DNA of 64,000 bases, from the NCBI GenBank assembly GCA_035578905.1, contig JAQJVL010000031.1, positions 3,839,316 to 3,903,315 of the forward strand. Direction: 5' to 3'. Below, one piece after another: positions 1 to 13,100 of the stretch. How positions within the stretch are numbered: position 1 is the stretch's first letter; each line of letters begins with the position of its first letter. This stretch comes from Stictocephala bisonia (Eukaryota; Arthropoda; Insecta; Hemiptera; Membracidae). The notes beneath the pieces are model-generated. The model did no database searches, was not told the origin of the DNA, and saw only the letters and a program-made list of their open reading frames with translations. A program made the translations under genes and the position numbers.

Positions 1-55
1 ATGACACATAGAATTTAAAAATGCATAGCCAGACGAACTTTTTTGTAACACCCTG
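1..55. mobile_element. End of a TA-flanked inverted-repeat element, cut by window edge
   Basis: The stretch finishes with TAACACCCTG followed by TA. Read from the other strand this is a terminus CAGGGTGTTACAAAAAAG, the same type of end (CAGGGTG after TA) as the element at 31358-32749. Only this terminus is inside the window, so the class and length cannot be judged. Confidence 0.4.
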
Positions 56-59
56 TATA

Positions 60-769
60 CAAGGGGATTGTTTACTGTGTGCCACCATTGGGATAATTTC
101 AATCTGCAGAGATACAACAAACTTTAAATTGGGCACTTTTCTATATTTTTCTCATAATAAAATATGCATTTAGCGATTATAAAACATCCACCATTTTACA
201 AAATGGCGGAGAGCAGAATTTTACTCTTCCCCGTTATAATAGCCGTGTATGATCTATGGACACTCAAATAATTTAAAACAACAAATGTTGGTATTGAAAA
301 TTTGATATAACAAGCATCTTTTATTCTGTAATATTAGGATGCATGATTGAATTCATTCATTTCAGTTATCAAAAAGGTTCAATACCTTGAACAAAATAAA
401 TGAAATTAACCCATGTTTTTGTATAGAAAAACATACAAAATAAGACTACGTTTTTGTAATCCAGATTCTATTACTAATTTTTAAAACTGGTGTTATTTCT
501 TTTATTAATGTAGATTTACAATTAAAAGTTTGTGTATAATAAAAGCACCCTTGATTGTATAATATATAGAAATTATCATTGAACACATTTTGTTTCATGA
601 AAATAAGTAAGCTCTCCACCATTTTTGAAAATAGCGGCTGATTTCAAAATCACCAAAGCCTAATTTTATTATTAAGGGAGAGGTAAGTGAAGTTCCCTAT
701 GTAAAGTGTGTTGTATCTATGTAGTTTTAAAAGATCCCAATGGTGGCACACTTAAAAAAAATCACCCAG
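60..769. mobile_element. Non-autonomous inverted-repeat element (MITE-like), TA-flanked
   Basis: The two ends are inverted copies: GTGTGCCACCATTGGGAT near 78-94 matches the reverse complement of 733-750. The similarity continues inward about 175 bp on each side, including the motif CACCATTTT.AAAATGG around 190-206 and 617-633. The outer tips read CAAGGGGATT and CTGGGTGATT, each next to TA (58-59 and 770-771), as expected of elements that duplicate a TA target (Tc1/mariner-like or similar). It has no open frame for a transposase, so it would depend on an enzyme made elsewhere. Confidence 0.65.
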
Positions 770-949
770 TAAATAAATAATATTGATGAAATGTATATTG
801 GTCGCCAGATTAACTGTTATAAATCGTTTCTTAGCAACAACTTTGCCAAGAAGGCGTGGCAAAGTAAGACACACCTCTTCTTTTATGTATTTATTTTGAC
901 ATATTTACCAGATAATCAAAATAGTTATTATAGTATAGTACTGTGTAGA

Positions 950-1450
950 TCCTACTCTTCCTTAATTAGGAACTCGTGTCAGTCTTACACAACACATTAC
1001 TCAGAGCTGTAACACAATCGATCTTCACCTTCACCATTATTAGTCAATCTATCTTCACCTCCACCATTATTAGTCAATCGATCTTCACCTTCACCATTAT
1101 TAGTCAATCGATCTTCACCTTCACTATTATTAGTCAATCGATCTTCACCTTCACCATTATTAGTCAATCGATCTTCACCTTCACCATTATTAGTCAATCA
1201 ATCTTCACCTTAACCATTATTAGTCAATCGATCTTCACCTTCACCATTATTAGTCAATCGATCTTCACCTTCACCATTATTAGTCAATCGATCTTCACCT
1301 TCACCATTATTAGTCAATCGATCTTCACCTTCACCATTATTAGTCAATCGATCTTCACCTTCACATTATTAGTCAATCGGTCTTAACTCTATCGACAATA
1401 TTAGTTCGTCAAACACCACAAGTCGATGGCTCGACTATATCACCAATCTA
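950..1450 (-). repeat. Dispersed repeat (family X) expanded by an internal array
   Basis: The flanks of the 30-bp array, read on the minus strand, match the unexpanded copy at 8430-8600. The left flank (950-1018) matches 8530-8590 through a shared CTGAGTAATGTG core. The right flank (1383-1450) matches 8455-8500 through a shared CTAATATTGTC core. So this locus is a family member in which a piece of about 30 bp has been multiplied. A third, more diverged member is at 16440-16530. Confidence 0.65.
1019..1382. repeat. 30-bp minisatellite, about 12 units
   Basis: Twelve nearly identical 30-bp units run head to tail, each with TTCACCATTATTAGTCAATC. Because 30 is a multiple of three, the array gives open frames on both strands (10-residue repeats such as IFTFTIISQS). 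The same openness on both strands, the low complexity and the lack of a non-repeat domain argue against a protein. Substitutions are few, so expansion or homogenisation looks recent. Confidence 0.95.
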
Positions 1451-2052
1451 TAACCTATTCATTTTGTCGGTACGATTAACGTAAGACTTATTTAGGTAAC
1501 TTTAGTATCTCGCTCATCTGTAAAGCAATTCATTTACGATTACACTCCTATTTAATAATATTGTGACCTTGTAACAATTTGAACTTGTGGTACACATTTT
1601 TCATTGTTTGCCTTCTACAATATTTTCAAATAAAAGAAAATAACTCGTATAATAATTAGTCTTAACTATCAGTTTACATATCAAGAAACGACGAAGAGAG
1701 CCTTAAAGTTGAAATAGGAATTGGTTTGTATATTTTATACCTACACAATATTATATTTGTCCAACCACAATATTTTAATGCCCTTACTTTGTTCCCCTTT
1801 ACACTGAATATACATTTAATGAATGACTTAAAAACACTTTTACCAAAAAAATATAATATTTATTTATTTAAGTATTTAGCTAAAAGGTATTGCTTAAAGT
1901 ATTTTTAATATAACGTAATATTTGTTAGATTTTTGTTATTTGATAGCGTTTCATTTGCTTCGAATATGAAATGAAAAGAACATTGTCTTTATTAGGCAGA
2001 GTTAGGACTATCAAATCCTCTCTTCCACTCAACCTTAACGGAGGATGTGGAT

Positions 2053-2710
2053 TACTGAGGTCATACAGGTACATTGATAATGACCCACCCGTCCACCCAT
2101 ACAGGTACAATAATATTGACCCACCCGCCCACCTATACTCGTACAGTGGTATTGACTCACTCGCCTACCCATACTCGTACAGTGGTATTGTTCCTACCGA
2201 TCACCCATACAGGTACAGTGGTATTGACTCACTCGCCCACCCATACTCGTACAGTCGTATTGACTCACTCGCCTACTAATACTCATACAGTGGTATTATT
2301 CCACCCACTCACCCATACAGGTACAGTGGTATTGACTCACTCGCCACCCATACTCGTACAGTCGTATTGACTCACTCGCCACCCATACTCGTACAGTCGT
2401 ATTGACTCACTCGCTTACTAATAATCATACAGTGGTATTGTTCCTACCACTCACCCATACAGGTACAGTGGTATTGACTCATCCGCCCACCCATACACAT
2501 ACAGTGGTATTATTCCACCCACTCACATATACAGGTACAGTGGCATTGACTCATCTGCCCACCCATACTCATACAGTGGTATTATTCCACCCACTCACCC
2601 ATATAGGTACAGTGATATTGACCCACCCGCATGGTATAGCCACTGTACTTTTATGGGTGGACGGGTGGGTCATCACCCCTGTACGTGCATCGGCGGGCGG
2701 GCGGGTAAAA
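2053..2710 (+). repeat. 36-bp minisatellite (ACCC-rich family), about 16 units
   Basis: The unit is about 36 bp: GGTATTGACTCACTCGCCCA followed by CCCATACTCGTACAGT. Some units are of a second type with TTCCACCCACTCACC, and a few have lost bases. The end (2630-2710) contains a unit in inverted orientation followed by a G-rich tail with GGCGGGCGGGCGGG. The same unit family recurs at 43369-43680 (inverted), 61840-62160, and as single copies near 25880 and 44803. Open frames here are threonine/histidine-rich repeat read-through, not genes. Confidence 0.92.
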
Positions 2711-2740
2711 TGCTGTTTGTCTGTGTCAGCAATATAACGT

Positions 2741-3770
2741 AACAAGCTTTGTGTGCCACTAACCCTTAATCCCTACATTATAGTGTATAAAACATATTTT
2801 AATCTACAGGTATATTTTATAAATTACAACTTATTCTTGCTATCTTGTTGATAACATATCCTGTTATATAAACAAAAGATTATTTATTGTTTGAATAATT
2901 TAGTTTTCAATAGTATGATGTGAGTTTAGTATTTTAATAATATGATGTAAAATACTATGTGCAAATGAGAGCCTAGAAAGCAAGAAAGAACTTTGTAAGC
3001 ATATTGCTTGCATGTTATTTAGGGAGATATTTTTATCCGTGCTTTCCGTAGTGGTATTTTACCCAATAAAATAATTCCACGTTGCAAAAAACAACTGAAA
3101 AGGGATTTAAATAGACAATATACTTGACAATATAACATTTAAGAATATTATGAAACAGAAAATATAAACAATTTCTGAAAACTATTGGAATATAATAATG
3201 TATTTTTACAATTTGGGAATTAATTAGCCAATTTTAAATGTAAATTTAATAAAGGTCAAGCATTACACTTAACTAAATATGCTAAATAAATGTATTTTTT
3301 TTCATTTTCCAATTAATATTAAATAATATTATTGTTATAATATTTTTAACTGAAATACTTATGTTTGGTATTTTTTAATCATTAAAATTATTCTTAAATA
3401 ATTTCCTATTTTACAGAGATTAAGTAAATATTACAACCCACAGTCATTTGTTGTATTCTTAATACTGTTTTTTTAATTCTCCCACTGCTATGACCCTACT
3501 TTATAATCTCTATTTGATTTGTTAGATAATTACCATAAGCGTTTGTAATGAAGTTTAATTTTATAACTGGCAGAAATAGTAATTTTTACATAAATATCAG
3601 GATAAAAGAACATAAATCCTAATAAACTTATAGTTATTTAATGTATAGCTATTAGTGTAATTTTATCTCTTCGTGTAAAACTGCATGCAAGGTATTTCTA
3701 TACCACAAAATATTTACTAAATATACGGTCTCAATAGGACGATGTATTTATTTCATATTACTATATTATT
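2741..3770. other. AT-rich, no feature seen
   Basis: Single-copy-looking AT-rich DNA with frequent stops in all frames. I see no gene, tRNA or clear repeat in it. Confidence 0.6.
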
Positions 3771-5940
3771 TATGTCCATGAACTAACGACGCCTACATTA
3801 TAACGTACACATGGTAAGTGTCAATTCACAATACATTATTTATGTCCATGAACTAACGATGCCTACATTATAACGTACAGATGGTAAGTGTCAATTCACA
3901 ATACATTATTTATGTCCATTAACTAACGACGCCTACATTATAACGTACACATGGTAAGTGTCAATTCACAATACATTATTTATGTCCTTGAACTAACGAC
4001 GCCTACATTATAACGTACAGATGGTAAGTGTCAATTCACAATACATTATTTATGTCCATTAACTAACGACGCCTACATTATAACGTACAGATGGTAAGTG
4101 TCAATTCACAATACATTATTTATGTCCTTGAACTAACGACGCCTACATTATAACGTACAGATGGTAATTGTCGATTCACAATACATTATTTATGTCCATG
4201 AACTAACGACGCCTACATTATAACGTACACATGGTAAGTGTCAATTCACAATACATTATTTATGTCCATGAACTAACGACGCCTACATTATAACGTACAG
4301 ATGGTAAGTGTCAATTCGCAATACATTATTTATGTCCTTGAACTAACGACGCCTACATTATACCGTACAGATGGTAAGTGTCAATTCACAATACATTATT
4401 TATGTCCATGAACTAACGACGCCTACATTATAACGTACATATGGTAAGTGTCAATTCACAATACATTATTTATGTCCATGAACTAACGACGCCTACATTA
4501 TAACGTACAGATGGTAAGTGTCAATTCACAATACATTATTTATGTCCTTGAACTAACGACGCCTACATTATAACGTACAGATGGTAAGTGTCAATTCACA
4601 ATACATTATTTATGTCCATTAACTAACGACGCCTACATTATAACGTACAGATGGTAAGTGTCAATTCACAATACATTATTTATGTCCTTGAACTAACGAC
4701 GCCTACATTATAACGTGCAGATGGTAAGTGTCGATTCACAATACATTATTTATGTCCATGAACTAACGACACCTACATTATAACGTACACATGGTAAGTG
4801 TCAATTAACAATACATTATTTATGTCCATTAACTAACGACGCCTACATTATAACGTACAGATGGTAAGTGTCAATTCGCAATACATTATTTATGTCCTTG
4901 AACTAACGACGCCTACATTATAACGTACAGATGGCAAGTGTCAATTCACAATACATTATTTATGTCCATGAACTAACGACGCCTACATTATAACGTACAT
5001 ATGGTAAGTGTCAATTCACAATACATTATTTATGTCCATGAACTAACGACGCCTACATTATAACGTACAGATGGTAAGTGTCAATTCACAATACATTATT
5101 TATGTCCTTGAACTAACGACGCCTACATTATACCGTACAGATGGTAAGTGTCAATTCACAATACATTATTTATGTCCATGAACTAACGACGCCTACATTA
5201 TAACGTACATATGGTAAGTGTCAATTCACAATACATTATTTATGTCCATGAACTAACGACGCCTACATTATAACGTACAGATGGTAAGTGTCAATTCACA
5301 ATACATTATTTATGTCCTTGAACTAACGACGCCTACATTATAACGTACAGATGGTAAGTGTCAATTCACAATACATTATTTATGTCCATTAACTAACGAC
5401 GCCTACATTATAACGTACATATGGTAAGTGTCAATTCACAATACATTATTTATGTCCTTGAACTAACGACGCCTACATTATAACGTGCAGATGGTAAGTG
5501 TCGATTCACAATACATTATTTATGTCCATGAACTAACGACGCCTACATTATAACGTACACATGGTAAGTGTCAATTCACAATACATTATTTATGTCCATT
5601 AACTAACGACGCCTACATTATAACGTACAGATGGTAAGTGTCAATTCGCAATACATTATTTATGTCCTTGAACTAACGACGCCTACATTATAACGTACAG
5701 ATGGTAAGTGTCAATTCACAATACATTATTTATGTCCATGAACTAACGACGCCTACATTATAACGTACATATGGTAAGTGTCAATTCACAATACATTATT
5801 TATGTCCATGAACTAACGACGCCTACATTATAACGTACAGTTGGTAAGTGTCAATTCACAATACATTATTTATGTCCTTGAACTAACGACGCCTACATTA
5901 TAACGTACACATGGTAAGTGCCAATTCACAATACATTATT
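3771..5940. repeat. 70-bp satellite, 31 units with higher-order order
   Basis: Exactly 31 units of 70 bp, starting TATGTCC(ATG/ATT/TTG)AACTAACGACG and ending AATACATTATT. Diagnostic variants (ATG/ATT/TTG at the start; GTACAC/GTACAG/GTACAT before ATGG; TACCG; CGATTCACA; TTCGCA) recur every 11 units. Units 9-19 (4331-5100) match units 20-30 (5101-5870) one for one apart from a few private changes, making a 770-bp higher-order repeat. Units 6-8 (4121-4330) match units 14-16 and 25-27, so an 8-unit spacing also occurs; it differs from the 11-unit form by a 3-unit duplication. Nearly every unit contains ATGGTAAGTG. There is no open frame through the array. Confidence 0.97.
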
Positions 5941-5941
5941 T

Positions 5942-8429
5942 AATGCCTTGTTATCGCTGTTTTATATCTTAAAATGCATTCCATGGAAACAATTACTAAC
6001 GGAGAATGTTAAACATGTAGTAAAAATTATTAGTTTTAACAATATATAGAGTTTTTAATTTTACTTACTTTAAGAAATTATGTACTAAGAAAAAAAGGCA
6101 ACAATGAAGCAACATTAAAATATCATATATTGTTTTAGTTTATTTAAAAGCATTTTTTTATTTAACCATAGTATATATTGTAATATATGTCATTTATAAA
6201 AGTACGCTTTCGTTGAAAGTCTTAGAATACTCGTTTTTCAACTGGAAAATTATGTTTTGTATAGATGTGCTTTAATGTGGATTATTCCTGTCAAGGAGTT
6301 TAATAAATGACGGTGCTTTGTTGAAGCAGGGGGCCATGTAATAGCAAAGCGGGTGGTTTTCGGAGAAAAACTGCTGATCGAAAACATTTGCTAAAATCTG
6401 ATATTTTTTATCCAAGGGAGGATAACTTTGTTGGCAGTTTAAAACGAAAAGTTCCATCTTTTGTATGACATTATACTTAGTTGCCACTTTTATGGTAACT
6501 ATATTTGTATAAATGGCATTTAATACAAATGGACAAATACAACTTAGGACATATAACAGATAATTGTAAAAGTGTTTCTTGATAAATTTTGACTAGTTAA
6601 TAAATGTTCATAAAAATATATTTTAAAGTAATCACTAATAAATGTTGTATAGATGGTGGATTTTGGTTGCTTGAAGAATAATAGTAAATTTATTTTAATG
6701 TCTAAGAAGAGTTCAAATAAAACAAACATACTGTGCATTATAACCTTCCTCTTAAGTAAAAAATTTCTTATTGAATACTCCCACAATATTTTAACTATTA
6801 TAGTTACTAAAAATATACAATATAACTGCTTTGTGTCTTGTCTGTAGGTGACAACGCTGTACAGTTGTTCGAACGAAGTACACTATTCAGTAATCCACAA
6901 GCCAACTGTCATCAATTACCGTAGATTTAGTACTAGTCGCAATGGGTTTTTACTCAAAATTGATTAGCATCTGGTAGAAATAAAAAAACTGTGGAATTAC
7001 TAAAAATTTTTTTTTAAATAGCATCTGGTAGTTGATGTATATTTTCCGTTACAATAAAATTAATTACAAAATATGTAAATTTTCAATAGTGCACAGTGTC
7101 CAGTGCACAGTGGACAGTAAAATTTCAATAGTGAAAAATTACATTTTCATTATTTCAGTATGTAGATTTTTTTCAAATTTACTTAATAAAATACTTTAGA
7201 GACATTCTGATTTTTTATAAACTAAAATCACTGATTTAAATTTAGATGGAAGAAAATGTTTTGTAAACAAAAAATAAACGTTCAATATTTTTCTGGTTTT
7301 CTATAGTATAATTATAGTATACATATTTAGTTGTAAAATAAACTGATTGTTAATTTATTTATTTTTTACTTTTTTCAGCCAAGTTAAATAAGTAAAACAA
7401 CCTGTATAATATAATTGATAGAATATAATATTCTCCTAAATCTTAGATGTTAAACTATTATAGTTGGATGTAATTTTCATCAGAGGTACATTATTATACA
7501 CATATTTATTAAATCATAATACATTTATTAGACTGAGTAAGGAACTCTACAATGGCATCACATTTAAACACATAAAAAATTAATAAGTAATTAAAAATAA
7601 ATATATTAAAAACATATGAAGATAGTTTAAATTTAGTTTCCATCAATGTAATCATTAATAAACAATGAATCAAAAACGTATTGGGGTTGGTATATCGAAT
7701 GTAAACTGTTAGCAAAAAGTTAAAAATAATGAAGTCAGTCTACTTAATTAAAAATATTATTCGCAGCTATTTTACGTAATGAAATAGGTGTTTTTCTTTT
7801 TTCACCCTAAACAAAAAAGGCTTCCAGTGCTCTAAGAAGAGAATATATACCGTGCTAGATAACAAGTAATGATCTAGTTCAATGGAAATGCTTAAAAAGT
7901 TTACAACCCACACAAAAGTTCTAGTTTTCGATTTTAGGGTATTATTAAATATTATAGAAATAACTATACGTAATAATAGAAGGAAAACTACTAACATGTT
8001 TTAACATCATAATAGAATGTTGGTTGGCAGCTAAAATAGATGGGAGAGCTCACAGATTACAGGAAAGTTACCAAAGTCCAAGTTAGTTTAACTCCATTCA
8101 GAGGAAGGTACATGCTTGAGCTTAAAGACCAGTGACTGGTTGCCATTTTGGTGTTAAGAGGACATGAACAGACTCCATCTTTTACAGTTCTCAAAACATT
8201 GCCCCTAGGTGGCTGAGTTACATCACTAAACCATAGACATTAATACGCACAAACCCATCCATATAAGAGTAAATATTAAGAAAATTTGTACCATATGTAA
8301 CTCATGAGGCTTTTTTAATTATATATTTCCATTATATATATGATATTATCCCTTGCATGACACTATCACCAGAGACAGGAACAAGACGATAGTCGACCTC
8401 CTCCACTGTAAGTTCATATCAGGTAACAA
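5942..8429. other. AT-rich intergenic or intronic DNA
   Basis: No gene found. It contains one dispersed-repeat piece at 6285-6400 (listed separately). A somewhat GC-richer patch at 8040-8230 has no readable frame. A possible transposon tip, CCTGTATA, lies near 7401. Confidence 0.5.
6285..6400. repeat. Dispersed repeat fragment (pair with 44123-44235)
   Basis: Shares with 44123-44235 the run CCATGTAATAG.(C/A)AAG.GGGTGG followed by an interrupted match and then AACTGCTGATCG. The matching pieces are in the same order and orientation. The family and full length are unknown. Confidence 0.5.
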
Positions 8430-8600
8430 AGGACTAGGTGATAAATTGGAGAGGAGTAGTTGGGAACATTGACTTGGAGTGTTTGATAGACTAATATTGT
8501 CAGACGAGTAGAACATCGATTGTCGAATATTGGTTGAGGTAAAAGATCGATTGTGTAGTGACACTGAGTAATGTGCGATGTTAGGCTGACAAGATGTGTA
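8430..8600 (+). repeat. Dispersed repeat, family X, unexpanded copy
   Basis: This copy contains in order the sequences that flank both sides of the 30-bp array at 1019-1382 (in inverse orientation), with only about one to two array units (GTCGAATATTGGTTGAGG then AAAGATCGATTG) between them. It is therefore the non-expanded counterpart of the array-bearing copy. Confidence 0.65.
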
Positions 8601-9132
8601 TGATAACGTGGACTATGATCACACGGAATAATTTACTATACGATGCTACTAAATGTAACTTGAATGATACCCTTTGATAATAAATGTACATGTTCATTCC
8701 CTGAACTCATTTTATTATTTAATCCCATTTAATAGTATAACTCATCACACCACAATCAAACTGTTTGTAAAAAGAAATACCTTTAAATATCAATATTTTA
8801 CTAATAGAGCGTTTCTATATTTTATTTTGATGAAATTTATAATCGGATTCCATATACATTTATTTTTATTGAACCTAAATTATTCCCTTTAAAAAAATTA
8901 TAATAAAAGCAACGTGTCCTTAAAAAAAACACTCACTAATAGGCTATAAACTAATCATGGTTGATCATTTATTCAATTTTATTAAAAATGTATACTAATC
9001 TGTATGGGGACTGGTTACACACATATACTGTTCGCTTATCGATAGTGATGGGTGCAAATCACGCAAAGGATTTACATTATCTTCTCTTAGTTGTTTCCGA
9101 TGGTTCATTTCCAATGCAAATGACTATCTTCT

Positions 9133-9247
<115 letters not shown>

Positions 9248-9429
9248 TAATAGTTGAAGGGCAATGACAGTTTTCAGATTACATTCATAGGTGGACTTAG
9301 GTTGGAATTGGACTAGTTAATACTTAAAATAAATTTTAATTTGACTAAGGTTAAATTATTAACCCTATTTTATTTAACAAAGACGAACATTTATATCGCA
9401 AGTTCATGACGATTTTCAAGTTAATATGA

Positions 9430-10148
9430 CGTTTTTAAATGTTGCCGACCTATTGAACTTTTCTCATGCTTATTACTTCGTTGGAGCGTTCCAATAGGGT
9501 AATCCTGTCATGGGTGCCAGGTCACACCGGGGTACTGGGAAACGAGAGGGCAAACCACTGTGCGACGAAAGGCATTGAGGAACGTCTCGTTTGCTCAGAA
9601 CCAGCATGCGGGGTTGTTTACAGCCTCGACAATAGAGTTGCCTCTACATGGGTCACCGACAAGTTCCAGAAGACCTGAGAGGCAACGCCAGTTAACAGCC
9701 AAACCAAGGAGGTCCTGTTGGGGAAGCTGTACCCCAACACGGCTGAAGGTCTTTCTTTTGCTATATCAGAACTCCGAAGGGTGGTTGGTTTTATAGCTGG
9801 ACACTGGACGTTTAGAGCACACATGAACAAGATGAGATTCCTAACACCCATTCTCTTGTGTAGGAAACGTGGGGAGGAGGAGGAGTCTGGACGGCACATC
9901 CTCTTTTAGTGCCCGGCCCTAGCTATGAAGCGAGGTGTCACCTTGGGTGGCGATTTTGAACGTGTCGAAGGTATAGCACAGGAAAACCTCATGAAGGCAA
10001 TCTCAAGATTCTCTAATAAGGACCTTGGATTGGATGAGGTTTGAAATCATGTAAAGGAGGGCGCACAATAAGCATTTTTGGCTTAGGGGCCGTTACCAGG
10101 CTTGAAGTCTGGGCCTCCAAATCGTAAAAAAACTAAAAAAAAAAAAAG
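9430..10148 (+). mobile_element. 5'-truncated non-LTR retrotransposon, 3' end
   Basis: The stretch carries the end of a reverse-transcriptase ORF (RNase H region and C-terminal Cys/His tail, listed as a pseudogene), then about 100 bases of untranslated DNA with GGGCCTCCAAATCG, then an A-rich tail at 10127-10148. This order is that of the 3' end of an RNase H-bearing LINE (I/R1/LOA/Jockey-like groups). The 5' boundary near 9430 is approximate because the DNA upstream is ordinary AT-rich sequence. No clear target-site duplication was found. Confidence 0.8.
9466..10044 (+). pseudogene. Broken ORF2 C-terminus: RNase H and Cys/His tail
   Basis: One reading frame runs from 9466 to the stop at 10042-10044, interrupted only by TGA at 9676-9678 and TAG at 9907-9909. 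Early in it is WVPGHTGVLGNERAN, the hallmark of the last catalytic block of LINE RNase H: the H and the later N/A stretch match, while the upstream D-E-D part is missing because the copy is truncated. About 110 codons on is LLCRKRGEEEESGRHILF, then the stop, then CPAL, which matches the C..C-H-C tail that follows RNase H in I/R1/Jockey-like ORF2 proteins. The intact protein would reverse-transcribe element RNA at the target site; this fragment cannot. The GC content is well above the neighbourhood, typical of an inserted element. The exact clade is not decided. Confidence 0.85.
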
Positions 10149-13100
10149 CTACATAATGTACACCCATGTGGCATTCATAAGTGTATTCTTCCACCCCAGG
10201 TTATTAGTTATTGAAAAATTGTGGCTTACAAATACATAATATCTTTCAAATTAGAATAACTTAATAATTACGTTACTAATGTAAGATTTGAGTAAAACAA
10301 AATTATTATAAAAATGAGTCACTACTAGAAAATTGTCACGTAATACATGAAACAACTTGTCATATCAAACTTGTTAATAATCTATTGATAACATATTTTA
10401 TAATATATTTCTTTTTAAAAAAGTTATCGCCTGATTACTTTCATTTAGTATTCAATATAAGACCAGCATTTCAATGAAATATATGTTTCATTAAATACTC
10501 CAGAGGGAAAAACGATCTAAGTATAACCCTCACATATGAGGTAGTTATATGACCTACCCTGCTTTTGCAGAAACAGCGCTGCACAAAGGGCACATAATCC
10601 TACTGATCCGTCCAATAAGGCTTCCACTCTCAAAGCTCTATATAATGGAACTTTTAAACATTTATCGGCTTACAAGTATTTTATTCTGGTTAAAAAGTAG
10701 TTAATGCTTTTTTTAGCAATGGAAGTTCACCCATTTTTTATATATTAGAAATGTATAATATTAAAAATATGTTTATATCTTGTGATGAAAATTTTTTATA
10801 ACGAAAATGAAAATATAATTTCAATTTGTGGATATTCATAATTAGTGCTATAATTTGTTAGTCCCTAAGATACTTGTTATTTTTGAAAATGTACTTATGA
10901 AGTGGAAAGAAAGAACAATAAAAGAAAAATGGCTGTAAAAAGCTGCATTTCACAACCGAGTACCACTTTATGCCAAATATTTCTGCCTATCGTTAAATTG
11001 AAAGTTATAATAAAATACACATTTAATAAGTGGATACAAAAAGTATCAAAATGTATGAATTATTCTTTTAACTAGTTTCATTTATTAAATCATGTGTTAA
11101 TATAAAAAACACACAATAGATCAACTATTTAATTGTTTTATATATATAATTATATATATTGAACAGTTAGTTTATGTTGTTAAGTGTTTAAAAATGGCTT
11201 ATAAGTGAAAACCCAAATATAACCTCAAAAAATAAAATAACAAAAAACTAAGAGATGTATTTCCAAATAATTGATTTGGATGAATAATTAACACTGTCAC
11301 ACAAAATACATACTATCAAGAATTAAGATAATATATCTTTTGTATGAGTAGATATCAATTATATATTATAATAATGAGCGAGTCTGTTGAAACTAAATAG
11401 TGCAATTTATGTTAGGAACAATCACGTAAGAAATGGTAAAACTTGTGGCCCTTTCTTTCTCTGAAGAATGGCCACTATAGCCCATGAACTAAATTCCTTC
11501 AAGGTGATTTAAAATAATGATTTTAATCCGTCAGAGCTATTACAATTTATTGTTTAATTAATTTAAGTTGGTTTTAAAGATCTAATGAGAACAACTACCA
11601 TTAAGATAAAGATGAAAGAAAGAAATAGTTTTGAGTTTTCAGCTTGGTTGAACTTTTATGAGATGAATAACTTTTATGGAAATAATAATACGTGATTTGG
11701 AACCTCTATTAAAGGAGTAGTGGCAATTTCAAGCAACTATAACATTTTTATTATAAATTAAAGGATTTATTTGTAAAGAACACATATTTACCATTTATAA
11801 TGAGTGTAAAATAAATGACTTTTTTCCTATATAATTTACTTAGCGAATTCAAGCTACATTGAAATTAGACCAAATTTTAATTTTTGTGATGTTTTAGGCA
11901 CTATTTGTCATATGTTTTTCCTCTCAAGAGAGTAGTGGCTTTAAATATCATTGTATATAAATTACTAACAATTCAATTCTGATTACGTATTATTTTATAG
12001 GAGTTTTTCCATAGCAATTCACTACCAAGATATATTTGCCTCGCATCACAGTTACAGAGTTGTTGATTTATGGATATTGCTCGCAAACAGTGGAAATCCA
12101 ATATCAGTTTTGTAATCAATTACTTGGAAATTCTTGTATCTCGTGAAATTGAAACGTTTTAAAATCCCTTAATTTCCATCCAGCGTTATCATAGCAATTT
12201 AATAAATATTAAGGTATATGTAATTTTTTCCATTTAAATTTTTAAGAAACCCTATTGTTCAGTATTTCAATGATCATAATCGTTATAATACCATAAGGTT
12301 CTTTTTCAAAGGCAGCCAGTTATATCCATGTATTATTTCACAGTAAGAAATGTGTAAATATTCCATAAAAAATAAGATAATCATTTTTGTATTGATCTCT
12401 TAAAAATATTCACATTTTTTTTTAATCATCAAATAAAACTGCTACAATTGATTATAATATTATGTAATAAAGTTTCTATGTATTTTTTCATGTCAATTCA
12501 ATAAAAAAATACCAAAAAAGTCCTTTCTACAAAACAAAATATTATTTAATAATTTACGAATCTTATCCTTTATATTACTCTTTAAAAACAATACGCAAAA
12601 AATAATTATAGCATATAATTAAGAAAAATTTTAATACTTTTTTTTTAATCATGGCATTTTTTGTTTTACACTATGCAATCAAAGTTTTACTGTATCAAAA
12701 TAATATAACAGATTTTAACGTACACATTATAGATGAATAAATTTGAAAGATGATTTTTATTTGTTAAATAGCTAATGAAGATCAACATTGACACATTTGA
12801 AGATACTTAAAAAATAAATGTACTAAAACATAAAAAACCTAAGATGTAAAAAAAAATAAATGTTCAATTTTATGTGTTTATTAAATAGTTTAATTTTAAT
12901 ATATTAATGTATTACTTGAACATCCATTAGTATTATCTTTTAATTACAAAAATCTATATCAAAATTAAAAACATAAAATTTAAAATTTACGTGCTGTTAA
13001 TGACTCGTGTTCCCTGCATTCGTATTTGTGATACGTCCAAAGTATTATTCGTTCACATAAAAAATAATAGCAAAGACATCAGGACAAAGTGATTTATTCA

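Noticed and set aside
976..1386. 136-codon frame with IFTFTIISQS repeats and a 66-codon frame opposite
   Set aside because: Product of the 30-bp array (multiple of three), open on both strands and derived from a non-coding dispersed repeat.
3771..5940. CRISPR array
   Set aside because: Units are contiguous 70-bp repeats without unique spacers, in eukaryotic DNA.
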